Assembly (NCBI GenBank): GCA_002402905.1
Contig: DHGT01000114.1
Coordinates: 8,328 to 66,675 of the forward strand
Source: Desulfatitalea sp. UBA4791
GTDB lineage: Bacteria; Desulfobacterota; Desulfobacteria; Desulfobacterales; Desulfosarcinaceae
Direction: 5' to 3'
Length of the DNA: 58,348 nucleotides
The position numbers and the translations under genes were made by a program. This document shows positions 35,245-44,587 of this stretch, in pieces. The notes under the pieces were generated by a model that made no database searches, was not told where the DNA came from, and saw nothing but the letters and a program-made list of their open reading frames with translations. The stretch's first letter is position 1, and the number at the start of each line of letters is the position of its first letter.

Positions 35245-35688
35245 ATGCAAACCCCCCTTCGAACGTTGCTCTTGGTCAGTGCTCTTTTGCTGGTGGTCAT
35301 CGGAGGATCCGCCTTGGCCGGCGATACCCGCGGCCGGTGGTGGCATGTGGAAGAGATCGCCGGGCAGCTGCAGCTCTCCGAAGATGAGATCCGCCGGCTC
35401 GATGTCGCCTACGAGGCCGCCCGTATTCGGATGATTGAAATTCGAAGCCAGGTGGAGATCGAGCGGATCAAGCTCCGTTCGTTGATGGAACAGCCGGATT
35501 TCGATGAAAACGAGGTGATGGCGCAGCACCAGAATCAGGAGACGGCGCGCAGGCGGTTATCCGAAGAGCGGTTCAGATTCCTGCTGGAAGTTCGCAAGAT
35601 CGTCGGGCACGATCGATTCGTCCAGCTCCTGGAGATCCAGGATGAACAGCGTAAACGTCGTTTTTCAAAAGACCGGGAGAAGCCGTAA
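35245..35688 (+). CDS. Periplasmic CpxP/Spy-like (heavy-metal resistance type) protein
   Basis: A 147-residue exported protein. The signal peptide MQTPLRTLLLVSALLLVVIG ends near SALAGD. The mature part is almost entirely helical and charged (LQLSEDEIRRLDVAYEAARI; EIRSQVEIERIKLRSLMEQPDF), as in Spy, CpxP and CnrX/ZraP-like periplasmic sensors or chaperones. ATG at 35245 follows AAGGAGATG; an open frame starting at 35200 would overlap the anti-sigma gene. As the third gene of the sigma/anti-sigma unit it may be a periplasmic modulator of that pathway (inference). Confidence 0.8.
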   Translation: MQTPLRTLLLVSALLLVVIGGSALAGDTRGRWWHVEEIAGQLQLSEDEIRRLDVAYEAARIRMIEIRSQVEIERIKLRSLMEQPDFDENEVMAQHQNQETARRRLSEERFRFLLEVRKIVGHDRFVQLLEIQDEQRKRRFSKDREKP

Positions 35689-35696
35689 GGATAGAT

Positions 35697-36230
35697 CTAA
35701 TAGTGCGCATCGGCAAACTCGACCCACCCCCCGGCCTCGACCAGGCTTCGGTCGAAATCGGAGATCGTGAAAGGAACCGTCTCCTCCTCATCGCCGCTGC
35801 GGACCGTCAGGCGGCTGTTGTCGAAATCCACCTCCACGACTGCCTGTCGGCCGGCGAAACGCCCGAAAAGACCGTCAATGATGACGGCTGACAGTTCGAT
35901 GGCCAGCATTCCGCAGTTGAACATGTTTTGGCGGAAAATGCGCGCGAAGCTCTCGGCGATCACCAGATGGATGCCGTTGACTTCCAGGGCCCAGGGTGCA
36001 TGCTCACGCGAAGAGCCGCATCCGAAATTGCTGCGGGTGATGACGACGCGCTTACCCGGAATATCGGTGGGCGGATCGAACTCCTCCAGATGGAGGTCTT
36101 CGAGCAGATGGGGCTTGAGGGCCTCCCTGGTGATTTCGGTCAGGTAGCGGGCCGGAATGATTTCGTCGGTGTTGATATCGGAGCGGTCTAAAAAGAGCAC
36201 CTCGCCTTTAAAATCCTTCATGAATGCCAT
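35697..36230 (-). CDS. leuD: 3-isopropylmalate dehydratase small subunit
   Basis: A 177-residue swivelling domain protein that forms the isopropylmalate isomerase with LeuC in leucine biosynthesis. The signatures are INTDEIIPARYL and ITRSNFGCGSSREHAPWAL. The short form, about 165-180 residues, is the archaeal/anaerobe type also used in homoaconitase and methanogen-type isomerases, so a related dehydratase cannot be excluded from sequence alone. It lies 36 bases downstream of the large-subunit gene. Confidence 0.88.
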   Translation of the reverse strand: MAFMKDFKGEVLFLDRSDINTDEIIPARYLTEITREALKPHLLEDLHLEEFDPPTDIPGKRVVITRSNFGCGSSREHAPWALEVNGIHLVIAESFARIFRQNMFNCGMLAIELSAVIIDGLFGRFAGRQAVVEVDFDNSRLTVRSGDEEETVPFTISDFDRSLVEAGGWVEFADAHY

Positions 36231-36266
36231 CCAGCGTGTTGTTGTGTCGTTTTTCGGAAAAACGAA

Positions 36267-37556
36267 TCATGACGATTCATAGAGCTTTGAATTGACGATC
36301 TTGCCGGCAATGGCCGACGCCGCGGCCGTGGCCGGGCTCATCAGATGCACCATGCCGCCTTTTCCCATGCGGCCGCTGAAATTGCGATTGGTGGTGGCCG
36401 CGCACACCTCGCCTTCGGCCAGCACCCCGTTGCTCATGCCCAGACAGGCGCCGCAGGTGGGGTTGGTGACGCAGAAACCGGCGGCCATGAAAATGTCGAT
36501 AATGCCCTCACGCAAGGCCTGGGCGAAGATCTGGGGCGTGGCCGGGGAAACGATGCCGCGCACGGCCGGATCGATGGTGTGGCCCCGGAGCACCCGGGCT
36601 GCGATGCGAAGATCCTCGATACGGCCATTGGTGCACGAACCGATATAGACCTGATCGATGGGAGTGCCGGCCATTTCGGATACCGGCTTGACGTTGTCGG
36701 GTCTGTAGCCGAAGGTCACCTGGGGTGCCAATCCGGAGACATCGTGTTCGATGGTTTGCTCGTAATAGGCATCGGCGTCGGGTGCATATCGGGCATAGGA
36801 TTGCAGCGCCGCCTCGGGGGAGTCGAACTCCTCCTGGATGAACGGCCACAGGTAGTCCACCGTGACCCGGTCGGGCGGGCAGATGCCGCAGGTGGCGCCG
36901 GCTTCGATGGCCATGTTGCACAGGGTCATGCGCTCTTCCATGCTCATGGCCGCGATCAGCGGCCCATGAAACTCGATCACCCGGTCGGTGGCCCCGTTGA
37001 CCCCGATGCGGCCGATGATCGACAGGATCACATCCTTGGCAAAGACGCCCGGTTGCAGGGTGCCGGTCACCTCGATGCGCATGGTGGCCGGAAAACGGAA
37101 GGCGCAGACGCCCTTTAAAATGCCCACCTCAAGGTCCGTGGTGCCCACGCCGGCCGCAAATGCGCCGAAGGCGCCGTGGGTGCAAGTGTGCGAGTCGCCC
37201 ATGATGATGGTATAACCGGGGCGCACGAAGCCCTTTTCCGGAAACAGCGCATGACACACCCCGTTGCGGCCGATATCGAAAAAGTCGCGGATGCCGTGCC
37301 GGCGGGCCCACTGCCGGAGGATCAAGCCCTGGGTGGCGGTTTTGCCGTCCTTGGCCGGTGTGACGTGGTCGATCACCGCCTTGATGCGGCTCGCATCGAA
37401 GACCCGGTCCTTGCCCCGCGCCACCAGGTCGTTGATGGCCATGGGCGTGGTGATCTCGTGGCAAAAGACCGCGTCCAGCCGTAGGACGTAACGGTCCGGC
37501 GTGGGGCGGTCCACCAGGTGGGCGTCGAATATCTTTTCGGCGATCGTTTTTCCCAT
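36267..37556 (-). CDS. leuC: 3-isopropylmalate dehydratase large subunit
   Basis: A 429-residue aconitase-superfamily protein with a 4Fe-4S catalytic cluster. Cluster cysteines are seen in IGSCTNGRIEDL and NPTCGACLGMSNG, and GDSHTCTHGAFGAFAAGVGTT is the classic substrate-region motif. It is shorter than the roughly 465-residue E. coli-type LeuC and fits the LeuC2/homoaconitase-like branch found in anaerobes. ATG at 37556 follows TTGGAGAA; the frame open to 37706 overlaps lepA. It starts 11 bases after the lepA stop, so the three genes are one operon. Confidence 0.88.
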   Translation of the reverse strand: MGKTIAEKIFDAHLVDRPTPDRYVLRLDAVFCHEITTPMAINDLVARGKDRVFDASRIKAVIDHVTPAKDGKTATQGLILRQWARRHGIRDFFDIGRNGVCHALFPEKGFVRPGYTIIMGDSHTCTHGAFGAFAAGVGTTDLEVGILKGVCAFRFPATMRIEVTGTLQPGVFAKDVILSIIGRIGVNGATDRVIEFHGPLIAAMSMEERMTLCNMAIEAGATCGICPPDRVTVDYLWPFIQEEFDSPEAALQSYARYAPDADAYYEQTIEHDVSGLAPQVTFGYRPDNVKPVSEMAGTPIDQVYIGSCTNGRIEDLRIAARVLRGHTIDPAVRGIVSPATPQIFAQALREGIIDIFMAAGFCVTNPTCGACLGMSNGVLAEGEVCAATTNRNFSGRMGKGGMVHLMSPATAAASAIAGKIVNSKLYESS

Positions 37557-37567
37557 GAGTTCTCCAA

Positions 37568-39364
37568 TCAATCGCTGTCGGTCTTGAGAACGGCCAGAAA
37601 GGCACTCTGGGGCAGCATGACCTGGCCCACCATCTTCATGCGCTTTTTCCCCTTTTTCTGTTTTTCCAAGAGCTTGCGTTTGCGTGTGATGTCTCCGCCA
37701 TAACATTTGGCCGTCACGTCCTTGCGGAACGGGTTGACCGTGGATCGCGAGAGGATCTTGCCGCCCACCGCGCCCTGAATGGCGATTTTAAACATCTGGC
37801 GGGGAATCTCTTCCTTGAGTTTGTCACAGGCCACCCGAGCCCGCGTGTAGGCCCGCTCCTCGTGTACCAGTTGGGAGAGGGCATCCACCCGTTCGCCGTT
37901 GATGAGGATGTCCAGCTTGGCCAGCTTGCCCGGCCGGTAGTCGATGATTTCATAGTCGAACGAGCCATAGCCCTGGGTGACCGATTTGAGCCGGTCGTAA
38001 AAGTCGTAGATGACTTCGGAAAGGGGTAGCTCGAAGATCATTTCCAGCCGGTTGCTGGTCAGATACTGGTAATTTTTATTGATGCCGCGCCGGTCCAGGC
38101 AGAGCTTCATCACCGCTCCCATGTAGCGGTCGGGAATAATGATGCTGGCACGGATGAAGGGCTCCAGCGACTGCTCGATGGTCGTGGGGTCGGGATACAG
38201 GGCCGGGTTGTCGATGATCATTTCGGTACCGTCGTTGAGGATCAACTTGTACTGCACCGATGGCACCGTGAGGATGATCGATTGGTCGTATTCGCGCTCC
38301 AGGCGCTCCTGCACCACCTCCAGGTGCAGCAGGCCCAGGAAACCGCAGCGGAAGCCGAATCCCAGGGCCGCCGAGCTATCCTTTTCGTAGATCAGGGAGG
38401 CGTCGTTGAGCTTGAGTTTTTCGATGGCGATGGCCAGCTCGTCGTACTCGTCCGCCGCCACCGGGTAGATCGAGGCGAACACCACCGGTTTGGCCTCCCG
38501 AAAGCCGGGCAGGGGCTTGTCGCATGGCCGACTGTCCAAAGTGATGGTGTCGCCGCAGCGCGTGTCGCTCACGGTCTTGATGCCGGCGATCATGTAGCCC
38601 ACCTCTCCGGCGGTCAGTTCTTTCTGGGGTTTGCGAACGATCTGGAACAACCCCACCTCTTCCACCTTGTAGGCCTGGCGGTTGAACATGAACCGGATGC
38701 GGTCGCCGGCCTTGAGGGTCCCTTGGAAAACCCTGAAATGGACGATGGTGCCCCGGAAGGGATCATAGTGGGAGTCGAAAATCAGGGCCTGCAGCGGCGC
38801 ATCGGGATCCCCCTTGGGGGGCGGCAGCTTGGTGACGATGGTCTCCATCAGCTCCGCTATGCCGGTGCCCTCTTTGGCCGACACGAGGACGGCGGTTTCC
38901 GCGTCCAGGCCGAGATCTTCCTCGATCTCGCGCTTGACCCGTTCGATGTCCGCCGACGGCAGATCGATTTTGTTGATGACCGGTATGATCTCCAGGTTGT
39001 GGTCCATGGCCAGCAGGAAGTTGGCCAGGGTCTGGGCTTCGACGCCCTGGCTGGCATCGACGAGCAGCAGGGCGCCTTCGCAGGAGGCCAGGGCCCGGGA
39101 AACCTCGTAGGAAAAGTCCACATGGCCCGGCGTGTCGATCAGGTTGAGGGTGTAGGTGCGGCCATTAGCCGCCTCGTAAGGCAGACAGACGGTCTGGCTC
39201 TTGATTGTGATGCCGCGCTCGCGTTCGATATCCATGGTGTCGAGGATCTGATCCTTGAAATCGCGATCCGCGACGATATGGGCTGCCTGGATCAGGCGGT
39301 CCGAAAGGGTGGACTTGCCGTGATCGATATGGGCGATAATGCTGAAGTTACGGATTTCTTTCAT
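37568..39364 (-). CDS. lepA: Elongation factor 4 (ribosomal back-translocase)
   Basis: A 598-residue GTPase that remodels ribosomes under stress. The G1 loop is AHIDHGKSTLSDRL, G3 is DTPGHVDFSYEVS, and the LepA-specific C-terminal domain ends in KKGKKRMKMVGQVMLPQ. The start at 39364 (MKEIRNFSIIAHIDHGKS) is the family start; the open frame to 39427 is upstream sequence. It is the first gene of the unit with leuC and leuD. Confidence 0.96.
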   Translation of the reverse strand: MKEIRNFSIIAHIDHGKSTLSDRLIQAAHIVADRDFKDQILDTMDIERERGITIKSQTVCLPYEAANGRTYTLNLIDTPGHVDFSYEVSRALASCEGALLLVDASQGVEAQTLANFLLAMDHNLEIIPVINKIDLPSADIERVKREIEEDLGLDAETAVLVSAKEGTGIAELMETIVTKLPPPKGDPDAPLQALIFDSHYDPFRGTIVHFRVFQGTLKAGDRIRFMFNRQAYKVEEVGLFQIVRKPQKELTAGEVGYMIAGIKTVSDTRCGDTITLDSRPCDKPLPGFREAKPVVFASIYPVAADEYDELAIAIEKLKLNDASLIYEKDSSAALGFGFRCGFLGLLHLEVVQERLEREYDQSIILTVPSVQYKLILNDGTEMIIDNPALYPDPTTIEQSLEPFIRASIIIPDRYMGAVMKLCLDRRGINKNYQYLTSNRLEMIFELPLSEVIYDFYDRLKSVTQGYGSFDYEIIDYRPGKLAKLDILINGERVDALSQLVHEERAYTRARVACDKLKEEIPRQMFKIAIQGAVGGKILSRSTVNPFRKDVTAKCYGGDITRKRKLLEKQKKGKKRMKMVGQVMLPQSAFLAVLKTDSD

Positions 39365-39633
39365 GGGGTCTTCATTCAGTGGCCTGGGTTGTCTACCCGG
39401 TACCTTCGCTTTGGCCGATGCGCGCATCCGCCGATACTTCGATCAAACCGTTTGGCGCGCAAACGACCGCTGCTTGGTGCGGTGCGTCTTCTTCAGGATC
39501 TGAAAGCCATCCATTATCTTTCTTCCAAATCCCGGTTGACTTCACAAAACCAAGCCGGTATATTCCTCAAATTAATGAAATTTGTTTTAGTATCAGATTG
39601 TTTCGAAGAGTGTCAACTGATAAAGATAGGTCT

Positions 39634-40572
39634 ATGGGCGAAGAATCACACCCTTTGCTGGATGCCCACATCTTGATCGTGGATGACGATGCCGCCATCC
39701 GAGAGTCGATGGATGAGTTTATCGGCATGGCGGGATTCCGATCGTCCACGGCGGCCAGCGCGGAAGACGCCCTGGACATCCTGGACCATGACTACTTCGA
39801 TGTGGTCATCACAGACATCATGCTTCCGGGCATGGATGGGTTGGAACTCACCGATCGCATTAAAAAAAAACATGAGATCGATGTGATCGTGATGACCGGT
39901 TACAGCGGCGACTACTCGTACGAGGAGGCCATCAGCAAAGGCGCCAGTGATTTTGTGTTCAAGCCGGTGCGTTTCGAAGAACTGCTGCTCAGGCTCAAAC
40001 GGGTGCTCAAAGAGCGGCGTCTGACCCAGGAACGCACCCAGATGCTCGAAAAACTCAAACGGCTTTCCATCACCGACGGACTGACCAAGCTCTACAATTC
40101 ACGCTACTTCTACAATCAACTCAAAATCGAAATCGATCGCACCGAACGCTACCAGCGACCGTTGAGCCTGCTCCTGTTGGATATCGATAAATTCAAAGAT
40201 TATAACGACACCTATGGCCATCTGGAAGGAGACCAGGTGCTCATTCGATTGGGCCAGGTCATCAGGAGCTGCCTGCGAAAGATGGATTCGGCGTACCGTT
40301 ACGGGGGTGAGGAGTTTACCGTGATCCTGCCGGAAACCGAAGGTGACGAGGCGGCCACCGTGGCCGAGCGCATTCGGACGGCGGTGGAGATGGAGCACTT
40401 TACCCCTATCAAAGACGGCGATCCGGTATCGATTACCATCAGTATCGGGGTGACCGAATACAATCGCAAAGAAGAGGTCGCCCTCTTCGTCCAGCGGGCC
40501 GACAAGGCCATGTACCAATCCAAACAGGCCGGTCGCAACCGGGTCTCCTGTCTATTTACCAGCAAGTCGTGA
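39634..40572 (+). CDS. Response regulator with GGDEF diguanylate cyclase output
   Basis: A 312-residue two-domain cytoplasmic protein. The receiver domain has the acidic pocket VDDD, the phosphoacceptor aspartate 61 (ITDIMLPGMDG) and the conserved lysine in FVFKPVRFEELL. A coiled linker leads to a GGDEF domain with signature YGGEEF. Five residues upstream is RKMD, an RxxD inhibitory site, so product inhibition by cyclic di-GMP is expected. ATG at 39634 is used; the open frame reaches 39379 but overlaps the lepA promoter region. No partner kinase is adjacent. Confidence 0.9.
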   Translation: MGEESHPLLDAHILIVDDDAAIRESMDEFIGMAGFRSSTAASAEDALDILDHDYFDVVITDIMLPGMDGLELTDRIKKKHEIDVIVMTGYSGDYSYEEAISKGASDFVFKPVRFEELLLRLKRVLKERRLTQERTQMLEKLKRLSITDGLTKLYNSRYFYNQLKIEIDRTERYQRPLSLLLLDIDKFKDYNDTYGHLEGDQVLIRLGQVIRSCLRKMDSAYRYGGEEFTVILPETEGDEAATVAERIRTAVEMEHFTPIKDGDPVSITISIGVTEYNRKEEVALFVQRADKAMYQSKQAGRNRVSCLFTSKS

Positions 40573-40573
40573 T

Positions 40574-41617
40574 GTGCCGTTTGGAGGTATCATTCACCGT
40601 TCTCCCGCCATCGATCGTGCGGAAAGGCACACCCCTTCCCGGCGCGAGCGTCTCCTCAGTCTCCTCCTGATCGGGCTGATCGCCCTGATCGGCGTGACCG
40701 TTTATGCCGTTCACCATCGTTTCGATCCCGGCCAATGGCGTGCCCGGGCGACGGACGAGGCACCATCTGTCTCCAACGCGGGTTCGTCCGCCGAAGGGCA
40801 ACCTGCGGTGGTCAACTTGCGCCCCATCTCCGCGCCGGAGCGATACGATGCCGCTACCCTGTCGGACAAGATCGACGGCAAGGCGGAACTCTATCTCGCC
40901 GCGGGGTTCGAGTCGCTCGAGACCCTGCGCTTCGCCCTGGTCACACCCGCCGGACCGTGGCTCGAACGTTATGTCTACACCATGGCGAGTGACACCAGCG
41001 CCTATGCCGTTTACAGCCAGCAGCGCCGGGCACAGGCCGAGCCGCTGGACTTGACCGGCGATGCATATCGATCGGCCAACGGCATCTTCATTGCCCACGG
41101 GGTTTTTTATGTGGAGATCATCGCATCGGACACCTCGGCGGCGGTGATGCAGGCCGTAATGGATCTGGCCAGGAACTTCGTGGACGCCCATCCTGTGCGC
41201 GGGCGTGCGGCGGACGAGCGGGCCTTGTTTCCCGAAGCGGGCCGCCTTCCGCAAGAGGTGACCTTGACGGCCGCCAACGCGTTTGGGTTCGACGGTTTTG
41301 ACCGGGTGTTTTCGGCCCCGTATCGATGGGGGGAACATGCGGCCACCGCATTCCTTTCCCGGCGAAAATCGGCGGACGAGGCTGCCATGCTGGCAGAGGC
41401 GTATGGCGCTTTCCTGCTCGAGTATGGCGGGGTTGCGGTGCAGGCGCCGTCCGATCTGCCGCCCATGACGATCATCGAAATCTTGGACGGCTTCGAGATC
41501 GTCTTCAGCCGGGGGGATCTGCTCGGCGGCGTGCATGAGGCCACCGATCTGCAGCTCGCTCTGGCGCTGGCCGATCAGCTCTATCGCAACCTGGGGGAGG
41601 GCACGGGTGGCAGGTAA
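40574..41617 (+). CDS. DUF6599-like membrane-anchored protein
   Basis: A 347-residue protein with one N-terminal membrane segment (LLSLLLIGLIALIGVTVYAV) and a large extracytoplasmic region. The sequence resembles the DUF6599 group often found beside DUF362 and NapH-like genes; its function is unknown. The start is odd. The only in-frame start of a common type is GTG at 40574, without a ribosome binding site, while GGAGG at 40583-40587 points to an ATC or ATT codon at 40589 or 40592. It begins 1 base after the GGDEF gene stop and overlaps the next gene by 11 bases. Confidence 0.7.
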   Translation: MPFGGIIHRSPAIDRAERHTPSRRERLLSLLLIGLIALIGVTVYAVHHRFDPGQWRARATDEAPSVSNAGSSAEGQPAVVNLRPISAPERYDAATLSDKIDGKAELYLAAGFESLETLRFALVTPAGPWLERYVYTMASDTSAYAVYSQQRRAQAEPLDLTGDAYRSANGIFIAHGVFYVEIIASDTSAAVMQAVMDLARNFVDAHPVRGRAADERALFPEAGRLPQEVTLTAANAFGFDGFDRVFSAPYRWGEHAATAFLSRRKSADEAAMLAEAYGAFLLEYGGVAVQAPSDLPPMTIIEILDGFEIVFSRGDLLGGVHEATDLQLALALADQLYRNLGEGTGGR

Positions 41618-42602
41618 AACGCCCCATATCGCACAACCGTCGCGCAGGGTCTTTTTGCGCCGTCTGACGTGCAGCCTGATGGGGGCACTGGGCACCGGTG
41701 CCTTGGGGCTGGCCTTCTGGGATCGCCGGGGACCATCGCCTGCCGTGGTCGCCCCGACGAGTGAACCCCTGCCCGATTTCAGGCTGCCTGAAAAAGCCGG
41801 CCGGCTGGCCATCGTCCATGGCGCCGATCGCGGGCAAACACTCGCCGCCGCGCTCCATGCGCTGGGTGGCTTGGGCGACTTCATCCGCCCCGGCGATCGG
41901 GTATTGTTGAAGGCCAACGCCGCTTTTGCCACCCCGCCCATGCTGGGGGCCACCACCCATCCGGATCTGGTGACCCATATGATACGCCTTTGCCTCGAGG
42001 CTGGTGCTGCGCGAGTGGACGTGACCGACAACCCGATCAACGATCCGGCCAGTTGTTTCGAACTGACCGGCATCGGTCCGGCGGCCCGCAGGGCCGGGGC
42101 GCGAGTGGTGCTGCCCACCGAAGATCGTTTCGAATCCTACTCACTGACCGGCGGGCGTCTGATCGTCCGCTGGCCCGTTTTGACCCGGCCCTTGCGGGAG
42201 GTGGACAAACTCATCGGCCTGGCACCGGTCAAGGACCACCATCGCAGCGGTGCCAGCCTGACCATGAAGAACTGGTATGGCCTGCTGGGTGGACGCCGGA
42301 ATATTTTCCACCAGCAGATTCATGCCATCATCACCGAGCTGGCCATGCTGGCCAGGCCGACCCTGGTCATTCTCGACGGCACGACCAGCATGATGACCAA
42401 TGGCCCGACCGGTGGCTCCCTGGACGATTTGAAGGATACCCACACCATGATCGCCGGCACCGATCCGGTGGCCGTGGACAGTGCCGGGGCCCGATTGCTG
42501 GGAAGATCGGTGGAAGATTTGCCCTATTTGCGAATGGCCGCCAAAGCCGGTCTGGGCACCGTCGATTATCGGTCCGTTGCCCAAGGTGCACCCTCACTGT
42601 GA
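41607..42602 (+). CDS. DUF362 domain protein with Tat-like signal
   Basis: A 331-residue protein. The start is GTG at 41607, preceded by GGGGGAGG at 41593-41600. A twin-arginine-like sequence, SRRVFLRRLTCSLMGALGTG, lies at about residues 11-30, so export by the Tat pathway is likely. The rest matches DUF362 (GDRVLLKANAAFATPP; LIGLAPVKDHHRSGASLTMKN; DPVAVDSAGARLLG). DUF362 proteins are often linked to Fe-S proteins; the reaction is unknown. It is coupled to the upstream DUF6599-like gene and the downstream polyferredoxin. Confidence 0.82.
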   Translation: MAGKTPHIAQPSRRVFLRRLTCSLMGALGTGALGLAFWDRRGPSPAVVAPTSEPLPDFRLPEKAGRLAIVHGADRGQTLAAALHALGGLGDFIRPGDRVLLKANAAFATPPMLGATTHPDLVTHMIRLCLEAGAARVDVTDNPINDPASCFELTGIGPAARRAGARVVLPTEDRFESYSLTGGRLIVRWPVLTRPLREVDKLIGLAPVKDHHRSGASLTMKNWYGLLGGRRNIFHQQIHAIITELAMLARPTLVILDGTTSMMTNGPTGGSLDDLKDTHTMIAGTDPVAVDSAGARLLGRSVEDLPYLRMAAKAGLGTVDYRSVAQGAPSL

Positions 42603-42627
42603 CAGGATCGACCGGAGTAAAGTGGAA

Positions 42628-44562
42628 ATGAGAATCATCACCGCGCGCAGAATCAGCCAGATTTTTTTCGTCCTGCTGTTCATCTGGTTTTGCGTGGTCG
42701 CCACCCTGGGCGAGCGATGGTGGCAGCTGCGCGGTTGGCCGGTCAACTGGCTGCTGCAGCTCGATCCGCTCCACGCCCTGGGGCTATGGCTCGCTACCCA
42801 TACCCTTTATAGGGGAATGCTGTGGGGGGTGCTGACCCTGGCCCTCACCTTTGTTTTGGGACGTTTTTTCTGCGGCTGGATCTGCCCGTTCGGTGCGCTG
42901 CAGCAGCTGATGGGCGTATTGGGCAAAAAGGGCTTGAAGCCGGCGCAGCGCATCGTCCGCAACCGGCCCCATGCGGCCCAGCGGATCAAATATTGGGTGC
43001 TCCTCTTCGTGCTGGCGCTGGCGGCGGCGGATATGATGGATTTCGTTGTGTCTTCCAGCCGCCAGGCGTCCCTAGTGTTCTGGGGGGGATCGGCGGCAGC
43101 CGTGGTCGTGTTCGTCGCCCTGCATGTCTTCCAATGGATACAGGTGCGCCGCGATGTAGCCTTCATTGTGGTCGCGTTGATGGCCGGCGGTCTGCTCTTC
43201 GAATGGATGGCGCCACAAGCTCGCTGGTTGGCCGTCTCCCTGCAAACCGGACTTCTCGATCCCATCGCACTGATGCATCGCTCGGTCAACCTGGTAGTGG
43301 TGCCCCTGGTGGATGGCCCCTTGAAGGTCACATCCGCCCTGCCGCGCGTCTATCCAGGCAGCTTTTTGATTGGCCTGCTATTCCTGCTGTTCTTGTTGCT
43401 GTCCCTGCGTGTGCCGCGATTTTACTGCCGTTTCGTCTGCCCGCTGGGTGCGCTGTTCGGGCTCTGCAGCCGGTGGAGCATCTGGCGCATCGGTCAGGCG
43501 GGCGACGGCTGTACCCATTGTCTCCAGTGCGAGCGAGACTGTGAAGGGGCCTGTGCACCGGCGGAAACCATCCGGATCAGTGAGTGTGTCCTGTGTCTCA
43601 ACTGTCTGGATCGCTGCGGCCACGGGGTGATGGGATACCATCTCGCGCCGTCGGCGGCCGGAGAGTCGGCTTCACCGGATCTGAGCCGCCGCCAGGTGAT
43701 GGTGGCGCTGGCCGCCGGCTTGGTGTCCGCGCCGGTGATGCGTCTCGACGGCAGCGCCGGCGCCGATTGGAACCCAAATGTGATCCGGCCGCCGGGTGCC
43801 CTGTCAGAGGAGGCCTTTCTGGCCCGCTGCATCAAGTGCGGTCAATGTATGCGGATCTGCCCGACCAACGTCATTCATCCCGCCGGTCTGCAAGGCGGGC
43901 TGGAAGGGCTGTGGACGCCCATGCTCAACTTTCGCGTGGGCAGCAGCGGCTGCCAGCACAACTGCGTGGCCTGCAGTTTCGTATGCCCGACCGCTGCCCT
44001 GCGGCCCATCAGCGTGGATGAGCGCATGGGGCGCGGGGCCTTTGCCGGGAGCGGTCCGTTGCGGATCGGCATGGCCTTCGTCGATCGGGGCCGGTGCCTG
44101 CCCTGGGCCATGGACACCCCGTGCATCGTCTGCCAGGAAAACTGCCCGGTGAGTCCCAAGGCCATCTTTACCCGCGAGGAGTTCCGGCCGGTACGGGGCG
44201 GTCTCTACAAGGTAAAGACCGCCGAGGGCCATACCCTCGTTCTGCAAACGACGGCGTTGCGCCAGGACCAGTACGCCACCGGCGACTACTTTTGCCGTTA
44301 TGCAGATGAGCCACCCTGTCCCATTGCGGCCAACAAGGACGATTCGCTCACGTTGGGGCTGCAACCGGTCTGGTCCCGGTTGCCGGAACCGGGGCAACCC
44401 ATCGAAGTGCTGATCCGGTTGCAACAACCGTATGTGGACCCGACCCGATGCATCGGCTGCGGTGTCTGCGAACATGAATGTCCGGTGCAGGGCCGCCGGG
44501 CGATTCGGGTCACCGCTGAAAACGAATCGCGCAACCTGTCCCATCGTCTGGTGTTGCCCTAG
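42628..44562 (+). CDS. NapH/NapG-like fused membrane polyferredoxin
   Basis: A 644-residue protein. The N-terminal half is NapH-like, with several membrane helices and the motifs CGWICPFGALQQ and CRFVCPLGALFG, then a ferredoxin pair (CTHCLQCERDC; CVLCLNCLDRC). An internal twin-arginine-like patch, SRRQVMVALAAGLVSAPVM, lies near the middle. The C-terminal half is NapG/MauM-like with further 4Fe-4S motifs (CIKCGQCMRICP, CVACSFVCP, CIVCQENCP, CIGCGVCEHECP). It probably carries electrons from the quinone pool to a periplasmic partner, perhaps the DUF362 protein (inference). ATG at 42628 is 25 bases after DUF362. Confidence 0.87.
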   Translation: MRIITARRISQIFFVLLFIWFCVVATLGERWWQLRGWPVNWLLQLDPLHALGLWLATHTLYRGMLWGVLTLALTFVLGRFFCGWICPFGALQQLMGVLGKKGLKPAQRIVRNRPHAAQRIKYWVLLFVLALAAADMMDFVVSSSRQASLVFWGGSAAAVVVFVALHVFQWIQVRRDVAFIVVALMAGGLLFEWMAPQARWLAVSLQTGLLDPIALMHRSVNLVVVPLVDGPLKVTSALPRVYPGSFLIGLLFLLFLLLSLRVPRFYCRFVCPLGALFGLCSRWSIWRIGQAGDGCTHCLQCERDCEGACAPAETIRISECVLCLNCLDRCGHGVMGYHLAPSAAGESASPDLSRRQVMVALAAGLVSAPVMRLDGSAGADWNPNVIRPPGALSEEAFLARCIKCGQCMRICPTNVIHPAGLQGGLEGLWTPMLNFRVGSSGCQHNCVACSFVCPTAALRPISVDERMGRGAFAGSGPLRIGMAFVDRGRCLPWAMDTPCIVCQENCPVSPKAIFTREEFRPVRGGLYKVKTAEGHTLVLQTTALRQDQYATGDYFCRYADEPPCPIAANKDDSLTLGLQPVWSRLPEPGQPIEVLIRLQQPYVDPTRCIGCGVCEHECPVQGRRAIRVTAENESRNLSHRLVLP

Positions 44563-44587
44563 TCGGCGCGGGTAGGCAGCATTCGTT

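Noticed and set aside
38282..39676. 464-codon open frame opposite lepA
   Set aside because: Antisense shadow of an unmistakable LepA gene.
40556..42118. 520-codon open frame on the minus strand across the DUF6599-like and DUF362 genes
   Set aside because: Low-complexity composition, no start site, and it conflicts with two supported genes.
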